Shown here: one piece after another, positions 24,611 through 32,724 of the stretch
How positions within the stretch are numbered: the stretch's first letter is position 1
Layout: the number at the start of each line of letters is the position of its first letter
Assembly: GCA_964490325.1 (NCBI GenBank)
Contig: CAZBBX010000003.1
Location: 1 to 64,000, forward strand
DNA length: 64,000 bases
Reading direction: 5' to 3'
Source: DAOPJM01 sp964490325
GTDB taxonomy: Bacteria > Bacillota > Clostridia > Christensenellales > CAG-138
The notes under the pieces: generated by a model
The model's database searches: none
Seen by the model: the letters and a program-made list of their open reading frames with translations, nothing else
Told to the model about the DNA's origin: nothing
Translations under genes and position numbers: made by a program

Positions 24611-25651
24611 ATGTCCAAACGTTTACTTTGTGTCATTCTCATCGACCTGTTCGGCCTCCTTATCATAAGCGGCCTTATCGCGGGCATGGCCTTCGGCTTT
24701 ATGGGCTTGGGCGGGGAACGCTTTTACAGCGATCCCGTCGTACTGGCCACACCAAGTCTAACGGAGACTCCCGCGCCTACGGCCACGCCATCCTCCACTG
24801 ACATTGTCATACCCGATGCATCGGACGCCCTTACCGAAACGAGCGTACCCACGGATACGCCCGAACCGACGGCCACGCCGTACGGCATCTGGGGCGACAG
24901 CTTGGAGGGATACTTTACCGACGGCGAGATCGTGTATACCGATACGCGCTATCAAAGCAAGGATATCGACATCACGCTGACGGAATACAATGTGGACAAG
25001 GTGCGCTACTGGGTCGCCGATGTGTATCTGCAGGATATCGCCTGCCTGAAGACGAACTATGTCACCAGCGGATCGCAGGTGCAGAAGACGGACGTCTTTG
25101 CAAGGAACGTGAACGCGATTCTTGCCGTCAACGGCGACTACATCACCAACTCCAAGGACGGCTGGATCATCCGCAACGGGATCGAGCTGCGCAACAAGGG
25201 CAACTACATTGCGGATCTGTGCGTGCTGTACTTTGACGGCACCATGGAGACCTTCGACTATCGTTACGATACCATCGACGTGAACGCACTGTATGAGAAA
25301 TACCCCTATCAGGTATGGCAATTCGGCCCCGAGCTGCTCAACGACGACGGCACGGCCAAGACGGACTTCCCGCCCAACGACATTCGTCCCGCCAATCCGC
25401 GCACGGTGCTTGGCTACTACGAACCCGGGCATTACGCCTTCATCGCCGTGGAAGGCACCCGCACGGGCGGAAAATCGCTGGGGCTGAGCCTTACCGAGCT
25501 GTCCAAGCTGTGCGAGAGCCTCGGCCTCAAGGCGGCATACAACATGGACGGCGGCGGCTCCACGACCCTGGTCTTCCACGATACGGTCTATGCGCACAAC
25601 GGCCGCGCCACCAGCGACATCATCTACATTGCCGAACTGCCGACGGAATAG
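24611..25651 (+). CDS. Phosphodiester glycosidase (NAGPA domain) family exported protein
   Basis: 346 residues. An N-terminal membrane anchor (~8-32) is followed by a Thr/Pro-rich spacer with repeats such as TPAPTATPSS. The NAGPA/DUF2233 domain then shows NAILAVNGDYI, PRTVLGYYEPGHYAFIAVEG and the signature AAYNMDGGGSTTLVF. Family members remove N-acetylglucosamine from phosphodiesters or process exopolysaccharide. It lies between a lipid-sugar transferase and a small membrane protein, consistent with a surface glycan role. Confidence 0.85.
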   Translation: MSKRLLCVILIDLFGLLIISGLIAGMAFGFMGLGGERFYSDPVVLATPSLTETPAPTATPSSTDIVIPDASDALTETSVPTDTPEPTATPYGIWGDSLEGYFTDGEIVYTDTRYQSKDIDITLTEYNVDKVRYWVADVYLQDIACLKTNYVTSGSQVQKTDVFARNVNAILAVNGDYITNSKDGWIIRNGIELRNKGNYIADLCVLYFDGTMETFDYRYDTIDVNALYEKYPYQVWQFGPELLNDDGTAKTDFPPNDIRPANPRTVLGYYEPGHYAFIAVEGTRTGGKSLGLSLTELSKLCESLGLKAAYNMDGGGSTTLVFHDTVYAHNGRATSDIIYIAELPTE

Positions 25652-25660
25652 GAGGACGCT

Positions 25661-25927
25661 ATGAAAAAAAGATTTTGGAACGATCTTGCCATCATTCTTG
25701 CTTCGCTGTGCATCATACTCGGCGGCGCATATACGCTGTTTAAGATCTTGGATGGCTTCAATCCCCTGTTGAATTTTCTGACCGCCGATAACTTCTTCAC
25801 CAAGAACCTGTCCTTGATCGTGTCGATCCTCGCTTTTGTCGAGGGCATCGTGGTCACCATTTTGGTGGGCAGGCAGTGGAATCGGGAAGCACGGAAGAAA
25901 AAGCACGAGGAAATGCAGCATAAGTAG
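25661..25927 (+). CDS. Small two-helix membrane protein, unknown function
   Basis: 88 residues with two hydrophobic helices (LAIILASLCIILGGAYTLF and LIVSILAFVEGIVVTILVG) and a lysine-rich cytoplasmic tail (REARKKKHEEMQHK). It is the last gene of the GT2-NAGPA run, 9 bp after the glycosidase, with GGAGG upstream. No family recognised. Confidence 0.65.
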   Translation: MKKRFWNDLAIILASLCIILGGAYTLFKILDGFNPLLNFLTADNFFTKNLSLIVSILAFVEGIVVTILVGRQWNREARKKKHEEMQHK

Positions 25928-25952
25928 GGAAACCTACAACATTGCTCTTTGC

Positions 25953-25985
25953 GCTGCGCCGTAATTTTTATGGCGCAGCTTGCTA
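25953..25985 (+). terminator. Probable terminator of the GT2 operon
   Basis: Perfect 8-bp stem GCTGCGCC / GGCGCAGC with an 11-nt loop; the following TTGCTATTTT is only moderately T-rich. Confidence 0.55.
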
Positions 25986-26039
25986 TTTTGGCGAAAAACA
26001 TGTAAGCTATGTCTAACTGTTGATAAGGATGAGAGATCG

Positions 26040-27281
26040 ATGAGAAAACGGATCATTGCTTGGGTTTGTACCCTTACTTTACTTTTCGCATCGGCAGGCG
26101 CCGCAAACGCTGCGTATGCTGTGGGGGACGTTGACGGAAACGGCAGCGTCAATGCGGCTGATGCGGCAAGTCTGCTTCGCTGTACCGTAAAGCTGGAGAC
26201 TTTGAGTGAGGACGCCTTGCAGGCAGCGGACGTCGATGGGAACGGCAAGGCGGACGCCGCCGATGCGGCACTGATCCTGCGCTGGCTGGTGCGCCTTTGT
26301 AATCTGGACGGCTCTACGCCGTATCAAGATCCCACGCCAAGTCCCGATGCGACAGCTGCGCCCACCCAAACGGCAGAGCCTTCCCATACACCCCTGCCAA
26401 GCGCAGGCACCCAAACAGGCACGCTTGACATATACCTTATCGACGTAGGCTTTGGCGACTGCATTCTGCTCACCTCGCCCCACGGAAAGACGATGCTTGT
26501 GGACGCAAGCAACCTTGGAACGAACGATCATGGCGTAGCCGCCAAGACGCAGATCACCGAGCTTTTAAGCACTTTGGGCATCACGCACTTTGATCTGGGC
26601 GTGTATTCCCATGCGCATTCCGATCATGTCAACGGCTTTATGGGCTTCCTCACAACGGATTACGGCTACGATGCGTTCGCGTTTCCTTCCGTACACAGCA
26701 CGGGAAGCAGCGGCACCTACTCAAACATCACGACCTACCTCCAACAGCAGTCCGCGCTGATGAACTTCACCCTGTATCCCGTCGACACCTCATCGGACGC
26801 CACGGTGTTCACAAGCTGGGACAGCGATGTACAGATCGACGTCCTTTGGCCGCCTGCAGGCTATGAGACCTCCGATCCAAACGAGACCAGCCTTGTCTTG
26901 CGCTTGGAGTACGATGGGTACAGCATACTGCTGACCGGGGACATCACAAGGGATGTGGAGAGCGAGCTGCTGCAGCTGTACGATGCGGACACACTGGATA
27001 TCGATGTACTGAAGATTGCGCACCATACATCCAACGGCAGTACGAGCGCGGAGTTTTTGAAGGCGACCACGCCCATCCTTGCCGTGGCTTCCGTGACGCA
27101 GTACTCCTATAACTGGCCCGGTGCAAGCACCGTAAGCCGTTTGATGGATGCGCACCTGTACTGGAGCACGACACAGCGCCCCACAGGCGGTCTGTACGGC
27201 ACCTGCTATCACGGCAACATCCATGTGCGCATCGACGAGTACGGCGTAATGGTCGAGACCGAGTACAGCTATGCGGGCTGA
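26040..27281 (+). CDS. Exported dockerin domain - metallo-beta-lactamase fold hydrolase
   Basis: 413 residues. A signal peptide (~1-26) is followed by a two-loop dockerin-like domain (VGDVDGNGSVNAADA and AADVDGNGKADAADA, each with a helix). A Pro/Thr spacer (~95-130) leads to a metallo-beta-lactamase fold of the ComEC/Rec2 type, with DVGFGDCILL, the metal motif YSHAHSDHVNG, ILLTGDITRD and KIAHHTSNGS. All metal ligands look intact. Such domains may be nucleases or phosphodiesterases; the substrate is unknown. The dockerin suggests docking to a cohesin outside the cell, but none is seen in this window. Start is the signal-peptide Met with AAGGATGAG upstream. Confidence 0.82.
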   Translation: MRKRIIAWVCTLTLLFASAGAANAAYAVGDVDGNGSVNAADAASLLRCTVKLETLSEDALQAADVDGNGKADAADAALILRWLVRLCNLDGSTPYQDPTPSPDATAAPTQTAEPSHTPLPSAGTQTGTLDIYLIDVGFGDCILLTSPHGKTMLVDASNLGTNDHGVAAKTQITELLSTLGITHFDLGVYSHAHSDHVNGFMGFLTTDYGYDAFAFPSVHSTGSSGTYSNITTYLQQQSALMNFTLYPVDTSSDATVFTSWDSDVQIDVLWPPAGYETSDPNETSLVLRLEYDGYSILLTGDITRDVESELLQLYDADTLDIDVLKIAHHTSNGSTSAEFLKATTPILAVASVTQYSYNWPGASTVSRLMDAHLYWSTTQRPTGGLYGTCYHGNIHVRIDEYGVMVETEYSYAG

Positions 27282-27320
27282 CCCGCTAAAAAGCAATTTA
27301 TAAAGGAACAAACAAAGAAG

Positions 27321-27344
27321 GGGCGGCCAAGTGCATGGCCGCCC
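27321..27344 (-). terminator. Strong hairpin terminator between convergent genes
   Basis: Perfect 9-bp stem GGGCGGCCA / TGGCCGCCC with a 6-nt loop. The minus-strand tail (CTTCTTTGTTTG) is the more T-rich, so it best fits the flotillin gene, but it may act both ways. Confidence 0.65.
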
Positions 27345-27362
27345 GCTTACTGTACTTTTCCT

Positions 27363-28841
27363 TTATTCTACGGTTTCTTGCACTGCCTTTTCAACGTCCT
27401 CGGCCTTCAGACCGCTGACATTCAGGTTGCGGTTGACCTTAGCGTCATAGCTCCCTGCGCGAATGATCTCCGTCAGGTCGATCCCCGTTGTCTCCTTCAT
27501 GGAGGCAAACAGCTTTGCCATGACAGCAGGAACGTTGCCCGCAACGGCGTCCACACCGGTGGCGTCACCGCCGATGATGGTGATCTTGTCGATCTGCGTC
27601 AAAGGCTCGGCGATGCGTCCCGCGATGTCGGGCAGGACCTTGATGAGCATTTCCGCCATGGCGGCGTTGTTGTACTTTTGATAAGCGACAGCCTTTTTCT
27701 CCATGGCGTCCGCTTCCGCAACGCCCTTGGCGCGGATGGCTTCCGCTTCGGCCTCGCCGACCTTGCGAATACCTTCGGCCTCCTGCTCACGCGTGAAGCG
27801 ATCCGCTTCCGCACGGGAGCGCTGCGCCTCGGCCTGCTTTTCGACCTCGAACTTCTTGGCCTCGGCGTCCTTCTGCCGCTCATACAGATCGGCTTCGGCT
27901 TGCTGCTGCCTTGCAAAGCGGTCAGCCTCAGCCTTTTTACGGACCTGCGCGTCAAGGGACTGCTCCATGACCTCCGCTTCCCGCTGCTTGAGCAGGACGA
28001 CCTTTTCTTCCTTGGCGATGTCCGCTTCCGCTGCGGTGACCTCGATGGTCTTGCGCTGCTCCTGCTGCTGGATGTCATAGGCGGCGTCGGCTTCGGCACG
28101 CTTGGCGTCGGCGTCCTTTTGCAGTGTGGATTTGCGAATGTCCAGCTCGTTGTTCTTGACGGCGATCTCACGCTCGGCGTTGATGCGCGCATCGTTGGAC
28201 TGCCGATCCGCCTCCGCCTTTGCCACGGCGATCTCCTTTTCGGCTTCCGCCTTGGCGATCGCTGCCTTCTTTTTGATCTGGGAGATGTTGTCGATGCCCA
28301 GATCATCGATCACACCATTGTTGTCGGTGAAATTCTGCACGTTGAAGCTGATGATGTCCAGACCCATCGCGGCAAGGTCGGGCTCGGCGTTTTCCTTGAC
28401 CAGCTCGGCAAATTTTTGCCGATCGCCAACCATCTCCTCCAAGCGCATGCGGCCGACGATCTCACGCATATTGCCCTCAAGCACCTCGCGGGCAACGCTT
28501 GCAACATAGTCGGTGTTTTGATTTAGGAAGTTCTCGGCGGCCTGCTGCAGCCGATCGGGCTTGGAGCTGATCTTGACATTGACGGCTGCGTCCACTTGGA
28601 TGTTGATGTAGTCCGCCGTGGGAACGGAGGTGGCAGTCTTTACGTCGATGGGGATGAGCTTTAGGCTCAGCTTATCCAAGCGATCAAAGAAGGGGACCTT
28701 GATACTGGATCTGCCGACAATGATCTTCTTGCGAACGCCGGAGATGATATATGCGGTGTCAGGCGGCGCCTTGACATAGCCGATCGACAAGAGGATGATC
28801 AGAAGTATGGCAGCAGCGCCTCCGATAATGTACCCGATCAT
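27363..28841 (-). CDS. floT: Flotillin-like SPFH/band 7 protein
   Basis: 492 residues. An N-terminal hydrophobic hairpin (IGYIIGGAAAILLIILLSIGY) anchors it in the membrane. The SPFH domain covers ~25-190 (VKAPPDTAYIISG, INIQVDAAVNVKI, EGNMREIVGRM). A long Ala/Glu-rich coiled coil with repeated EAEA-type heptads follows to ~410. Flotillins scaffold membrane microdomains. ATG 28841 has AAAGGAGG upstream and a consensus promoter, and the gene stands alone without its frequent NfeD partner. Confidence 0.9.
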   Translation of the reverse strand: MIGYIIGGAAAILLIILLSIGYVKAPPDTAYIISGVRKKIIVGRSSIKVPFFDRLDKLSLKLIPIDVKTATSVPTADYINIQVDAAVNVKISSKPDRLQQAAENFLNQNTDYVASVAREVLEGNMREIVGRMRLEEMVGDRQKFAELVKENAEPDLAAMGLDIISFNVQNFTDNNGVIDDLGIDNISQIKKKAAIAKAEAEKEIAVAKAEADRQSNDARINAEREIAVKNNELDIRKSTLQKDADAKRAEADAAYDIQQQEQRKTIEVTAAEADIAKEEKVVLLKQREAEVMEQSLDAQVRKKAEADRFARQQQAEADLYERQKDAEAKKFEVEKQAEAQRSRAEADRFTREQEAEGIRKVGEAEAEAIRAKGVAEADAMEKKAVAYQKYNNAAMAEMLIKVLPDIAGRIAEPLTQIDKITIIGGDATGVDAVAGNVPAVMAKLFASMKETTGIDLTEIIRAGSYDAKVNRNLNVSGLKAEDVEKAVQETVE

Positions 28842-28901
28842 AAGAAAACCTCCTTTAATTTTGAAAATGAGGATAAGAATTGATACCACTCTTACACAAA
28901 C

Positions 28902-28931
28902 AGTATAGCATTCAGACGTGAAACTTGTCAA
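28902..28931 (-). promoter_or_regulatory. Promoter of the flotillin gene
   Basis: Minus strand: perfect -35 TTGACA (28931-28926), 18-nt spacer, -10 TATACT (28907-28902). Confidence 0.8.
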
Positions 28932-28980
28932 TCATTTGCCAAGGGCAAGATCGCAAAACAAGCGTCGCTGACGACATAGT

Positions 28981-29009
28981 AAAAGCTGCCGCCGCAAAAG
29001 GGGCGGCAG
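28981..29009 (-). terminator. Terminator of the Spo0A-like gene
   Basis: Minus-strand 8-bp stem CTGCCGCC / GGCGGCAG, loop CCTTTTGC, then CTTTTAC. Confidence 0.75.
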
Positions 29010-29040
29010 TTCGACAGCAAAAAGGGCGTCAAACATTCCC

Positions 29041-29841
29041 TCAATACGGCTCGCCGCGGGAATTGTCCGCCAAGGGCGAAAGAATGTTGGAACGCAGCCG
29101 TTCCGCAAGAATATAGATGAAGGCGGAGTTGGTCGGCCTTGCCCGAAGGTCGGCGCCGCAGCCGAAGTAATGACGAATGGTCTGCAGATTGGAGCGGCTC
29201 CAGGACAGGTCGATCACATGCCGCATGGCGCGCTCCGCGGTGATGGGGCTGATGCCGCAGGCGCGTGCGGCGGCAGGATAGATCTCCTTCATCATCGAAA
29301 GGCGTGTGCCGGAGACCGTAAGCGCCACAAGGCGAATGACCTCCTTTAGGGCATAGTAGCCTTGCAGATGCGGTTGGATGTTCATGGAAAGAAGGATCTC
29401 CGCGGCACGATGCTCCAACAGGGCGGAGGTCAGGGAAGGGCTGTTTTGAATACGGTTGCCAAGCAGCAGAACTTCCGTTACAAAAACGTCCACAGGCGTT
29501 GAAAGCGAAAGAAACTGCAGCGCGGGAAAGCGTTCGCTGAGCCGTTGGATCCGTTCGCACAGAGCCGAGTTTGGCGCCATGCCGCCTTCGTGCAGCACGA
29601 TGACAAGAGGCATATAGTAGAGGGGCAAGGCAATAAAACGCTCGACCAGCGTCAAAAGATCCTTGGGACACGCGCTGATATCGATCAGCACAAGGTCTGA
29701 GGGCTCATGGAGGAAAGCAGGAAGTAAACTGCCTTCATCGGTCAGTATCGGACGGCATACGACATCCGAGCAATCCGCCAGTGCATCCCTGTATGCACCT
29801 ACTCTTCGAGTACAACGACTGAAGAACTGTATAGTACGCAT
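29041..29841 (-). CDS. Spo0A-like regulator with degenerate receiver domain
   Basis: 266 residues. The C-terminal ~120 residues match the Spo0A DNA-binding domain in order: AAEILLSMNIQPHLQGYYAL, a KEIYPAAARACGISPITAER helix pair, the recognition region AMRHVIDLSWSRSNLQTI and the RPTNSAFIYILAERL end. The N-terminal ~125 residues keep the size and rhythm of a receiver, with an Asp at the phosphoacceptor strand (DLVLIDIS). But the acidic pair after strand 1 is missing (TIQFFSRCTRR) and the strand-5 Lys is replaced (SLSTPVD). It may therefore bind 0A-box-like DNA without phosphorelay control. Start ATG 29841 has GAGG upstream. It is divergent from a LytTR regulator. Confidence 0.82.
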   Translation of the reverse strand: MRTIQFFSRCTRRVGAYRDALADCSDVVCRPILTDEGSLLPAFLHEPSDLVLIDISACPKDLLTLVERFIALPLYYMPLVIVLHEGGMAPNSALCERIQRLSERFPALQFLSLSTPVDVFVTEVLLLGNRIQNSPSLTSALLEHRAAEILLSMNIQPHLQGYYALKEVIRLVALTVSGTRLSMMKEIYPAAARACGISPITAERAMRHVIDLSWSRSNLQTIRHYFGCGADLRARPTNSAFIYILAERLRSNILSPLADNSRGEPY

Positions 29842-29903
29842 AAACCGCAACCTCACAACGGACAGTATTGCATTCTTAGGCTTCCTTTTTTAAAAGCTCC
29901 CTT

Positions 29904-29932
29904 ACTATAGCAGAAAATGCAAGTTTTCGCAA
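29904..29932 (-). promoter_or_regulatory. Promoter of the Spo0A-like gene
   Basis: Minus strand: -35 TTGCGA (29932-29927), 17-nt spacer, -10 TATAGT (29909-29904). Confidence 0.65.
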
Positions 29933-30155
29933 GCATTCTTATGGCGAATTAAAGCGAAAATAGGAAAATTATGAACATAAACACGAAGAAAGCACCGCTA
30001 TCCTATTCGCATATATATGCATATCACATACATACATATATGATATATAATACCAGATAATTGATATAGTACAATTCTGTTCAAATTCAAACGATTTCTG
30101 CATTTTTTGACCCTTGTCGATAAAAATACTGTACAAATACAGTAAGGACAGTTTC
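29933..30155 (+). promoter_or_regulatory. AT-rich divergent control region with dyads
   Basis: An unusually AT-rich stretch for this genome. It holds the palindrome GCATATATATGC (30009-30020), several ATAT runs, and the dyad TACTGT-acaaat-ACAGTA (30127-30144) just before the ribosome-binding site of the LytTR gene. No clean sigma-A promoter for that gene could be assigned. No gene seen. Confidence 0.45.
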
Positions 30156-30914
30156 ATGGATACACAGCAGGGGGGAAGCAACGTGGCCAATGTATTACTC
30201 TGTGCAGAAGATCCTTTTCTCACATTATGGATCGACAAGGCTCTAAAGGAGCTGGATCCCGGCAGGATCAACATATGGGCTTTCAAAAACATGTTTGCCG
30301 CAAACGATTATCTGTCGGAGATCGCGTACGGGAATGTGGACATTCTCATCTTTGATCTGGACGACAAGGGTGAGAAGCGCGTGAATCCGCTTCGTGCAGT
30401 GATGGAAACAAAACGTAAGTTTCCGCTTCTGAAGATCATCCTTCTGTCTGCCCGTCTTGAGCTGGCAACGGATATCTTTGAAGCGGAGCCGTGCTACTTT
30501 TTGCTAAAGCCGCTTGAAAAGTCCTATCTGGCGCGTGCGATCCGCATGGCGCTCAAGCAGATCGAAGCGGACAAAAGCAAGGCGATCGCGCTGCCCACCA
30601 GAAAAGGGATCGCAAGGGTGCGCTATGACTGCATCAAGTATGTAGACTGCAAGGATCGCTGGCTGGTGGTGCATGAGCTGAGCGGGGATCACGAGATCAA
30701 AATGAAGATGAAGGAACTGGTCGCGTGTCTGCCGCCCCAGTTTTTGTGGTGCCACCAAAGCTTCCTTGTAAACATGGATCGGATCCATCTGCTGACCAAG
30801 GACGGCATCCGCCTGTACAGCGGGGAAAGCATACCCATCAGCAGAGCGCGCGTGGGCGAAGTTCGTAAACGCTTCCGCTCCTATTCCGCACAATTGCAGC
30901 CTTTCATCGAATGA
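30156..30914 (+). CDS. Response regulator, REC-LytTR
   Basis: 252 residues from ATG 30156 (a GTG at 30183 after GGGGGG is an alternative). The receiver has an acidic pair (LLCAEDPF), a phosphoacceptor Asp in DILIFDLDD and the Lys in CYFLLKPLEKS. The C-terminal LytTR domain (~150-250) is recognisable from IARVRYDCIKYVDCKDRWL, FLWCHQSFLVNMDRI and the final IPISRARVGEVRKRF. LytTR proteins usually control envelope, competence or virulence functions. No histidine kinase is adjacent. The large surface operon starts 116 bp downstream, so it is a natural candidate regulator (inference). Confidence 0.85.
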   Translation: MDTQQGGSNVANVLLCAEDPFLTLWIDKALKELDPGRINIWAFKNMFAANDYLSEIAYGNVDILIFDLDDKGEKRVNPLRAVMETKRKFPLLKIILLSARLELATDIFEAEPCYFLLKPLEKSYLARAIRMALKQIEADKSKAIALPTRKGIARVRYDCIKYVDCKDRWLVVHELSGDHEIKMKMKELVACLPPQFLWCHQSFLVNMDRIHLLTKDGIRLYSGESIPISRARVGEVRKRFRSYSAQLQPFIE

Positions 30915-30966
30915 GTCTTCCTAAAGAGAAAAGCCGCTGCAAATACTGCACGAAAGATGACCAATC

Positions 30967-31006
30967 TTGCAAATCACGTGCAAAGAAAAGGAATATTTGG
31001 TAGTAT
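30967..31006 (+). promoter_or_regulatory. Putative promoter of the kinase/surface operon with dyad
   Basis: -10 TAGTAT (31001-31006) preceded by TTTGG (extended -10). A weak -35 GTGCAA lies 17 nt upstream. The dyad TTGCA-aatcacg-TGCAA (30967-30983) covers the -35, as a regulator site would. Confidence 0.45.
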
Positions 31007-31030
31007 TAAAAGCGGATATGGGAGGGGAAA

Positions 31031-31195
31031 ATGAACGGTATCGACATAGATATCCGTGAGGCAAATGAATATCAAAAGATTTGTATAGAGGCATACGCAG
31101 CGGATCGGTATAACGGTATAAACGCGGCTTGTGCCTTTTGCGCATTTCCAAGGCTCCCTTTTCGATCCTGCCGCCGAGCGGCGCTGTGCCTATGA
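31031..31195 (+). CDS. 54-codon small ORF coupled to the pseudoprotease-FHA gene
   Basis: Starts with ATG 5 nt after a strong GGAGG and runs 54 codons (MNGIDIDIREANEYQKICIE... ending RRAALCL). Its TGA overlaps the ATG of the next gene (ATGA). The downstream gene has no ribosome-binding site, so its translation likely depends on ribosomes finishing this ORF. The N-terminal half is acidic and the C-terminal half is Cys- and Arg-rich. It may encode a small protein or serve only as a translational lead-in. No homologue is recognised. Confidence 0.55.
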   Translation: MNGIDIDIREANEYQKICIEAYAADRYNGINAACAFCAFPRLPFRSCRRAALCL

Positions 31196-32688
31196 AAAGG
31201 CTGCTGCGTTTGATCGCCTGCCTGCTGCTTTGCGCTTTGCTGCTTGCAGCTGCCCCGCAAAGAAGCGCACAGTCGGAAGGCGCCGCGATCCAAGCGGCCG
31301 CGCAGAATATCCTGTGCGTCAAAGCGTATTGGAACAGAGTCACCATCTTGGAAGCCGGCATCAACAAGGAAAGGGCCTATACCTTGGGCGAGGGCTTCCT
31401 TGTTGGGTCGATCGAGGCCGCCGATGGGTCGACGCAGGCCGTGCTTGTAACGAACGCGCACTGCATACTTGACTCCACTGACGATGCAGGCGCAGCGGAC
31501 AGGGTCGTTGTCCTTGCAGCTGCTGCGGAGATCAACGCAAGCGTCGCATACAGAAACGAAGACTGCGACCTTGCGATCCTGTATTTGGACGCAGCCCTGC
31601 TTACGCAGGAAGCGCTGCCCCTGCGCAGGGAGGAAGCAGCGCCAAACGAGCCTGTATATGCGCTGAGCTTTGCGGCACAGGAGTCAGAATGGCATAAGGT
31701 CGGTATCCCGGTCACGGTACCCGAAACGGAGATCACGGAGGGCGTGATCGAAAGCCTGACGCAAGCGACCGCCGCAGGGTCGAGCACCGCGAGGAGCGTG
31801 GATGCATACCTGCACAGCGCCAAGCCCGCAGCGGACGGAGGCGGTCCTCTTTTAGACGCGCAGGGTGCGGTCATAGGAGTAAATTTCACTACGACGGACG
31901 GATCCGTTGCAGCGGTACGCATCCAAGAGCTTTGCAGCGCATTGGATGCACTCGGCGTTTCCTACACGACGGTGCAGCAGACGGCAAGCCCGCCGATCCC
32001 CACGCAGGAGCCAACGCCGACAGCCGCCGAGCAGGCGGAGACGGACGCGCTCGATCAAATACCGACTGACCCTCCACAGCAGTCTGCCTCCTCGGCCGAG
32101 ATGACGCAGCAAGCACCGCTGCAAAGCGCCGACGGCGATCCTGCGCAGGAGGATCCGCACAGCACGGTATTAGTGATCCTTGTTTGCATAGCGGCGCTGC
32201 TGGCGGGCTTAAGCGTGAGCCTTATCCTCCTTTGGCAGGCGGATAAAAAGCGGCGGAAGGCCTTGCCTTCGACACGGAACGCCGTACAGGCCGACAAAAG
32301 CGTCATTCCCTGCGATAAGACAGAGGATCCGAGCAATATAGATCCATTGGATAAAGCGCAGGCACAGAGCGTTCCAAATGAGGAGGAACAAGCGGAAGCC
32401 TATCTGGAGCGCATAAGCACGGGAGAAAGGCTTCCGATCACGGACAGTCCGTTTCGGATCGGTCGTGCGCTCAAGCACAGTGGCCGCAAGGGGCAGGCAA
32501 ACGCGGCGATCTACCGAAGCCGCGCAAGCATTACCTATCGGGAGGGAGAGTACCTCCTTTCCGACGGCAAGACCGCAGACCATACCTGCGTCAATGAAAA
32601 GGAGATCCACGGCAGAACGGAGCTGCCGATCGTACAGGGAGACGTCATCCGCATTGCGGGGGAAGAGTTCATCTTTACCGTTCGATAG
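31192..32688 (+). CDS. Membrane protein: trypsin-like pseudoprotease exterior, FHA domain interior
   Basis: 498 residues. Signal peptide/anchor ~1-28; trypsin/HtrA-like domain ~30-255; Pro/Thr/Gln spacer; membrane helix ~325-349; cytoplasmic FHA domain ~408-498. In the protease domain the His (VTNAHC, residue 90) and Asp (DCDLAIL, 126) are kept, but the GDSGGP serine motif reads ADGGGP with Gly at 216, so it should be inactive. The FHA domain keeps FRIGR and the Asn of TCVNEKE but has Ser in place of the His of the SxxH motif (YRSRAS). The PP2C phosphatase and Ser/Thr kinase genes follow, making phosphothreonine-dependent binding likely. Start is coupled to the small ORF. Confidence 0.8.
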   Translation: MKRLLRLIACLLLCALLLAAAPQRSAQSEGAAIQAAAQNILCVKAYWNRVTILEAGINKERAYTLGEGFLVGSIEAADGSTQAVLVTNAHCILDSTDDAGAADRVVVLAAAAEINASVAYRNEDCDLAILYLDAALLTQEALPLRREEAAPNEPVYALSFAAQESEWHKVGIPVTVPETEITEGVIESLTQATAAGSSTARSVDAYLHSAKPAADGGGPLLDAQGAVIGVNFTTTDGSVAAVRIQELCSALDALGVSYTTVQQTASPPIPTQEPTPTAAEQAETDALDQIPTDPPQQSASSAEMTQQAPLQSADGDPAQEDPHSTVLVILVCIAALLAGLSVSLILLWQADKKRRKALPSTRNAVQADKSVIPCDKTEDPSNIDPLDKAQAQSVPNEEEQAEAYLERISTGERLPITDSPFRIGRALKHSGRKGQANAAIYRSRASITYREGEYLLSDGKTADHTCVNEKEIHGRTELPIVQGDVIRIAGEEFIFTVR

Positions 32689-32724
32689 ATCGGCAGATCG
32701 AAACGGAGCAAGGGGGGAGCATAC

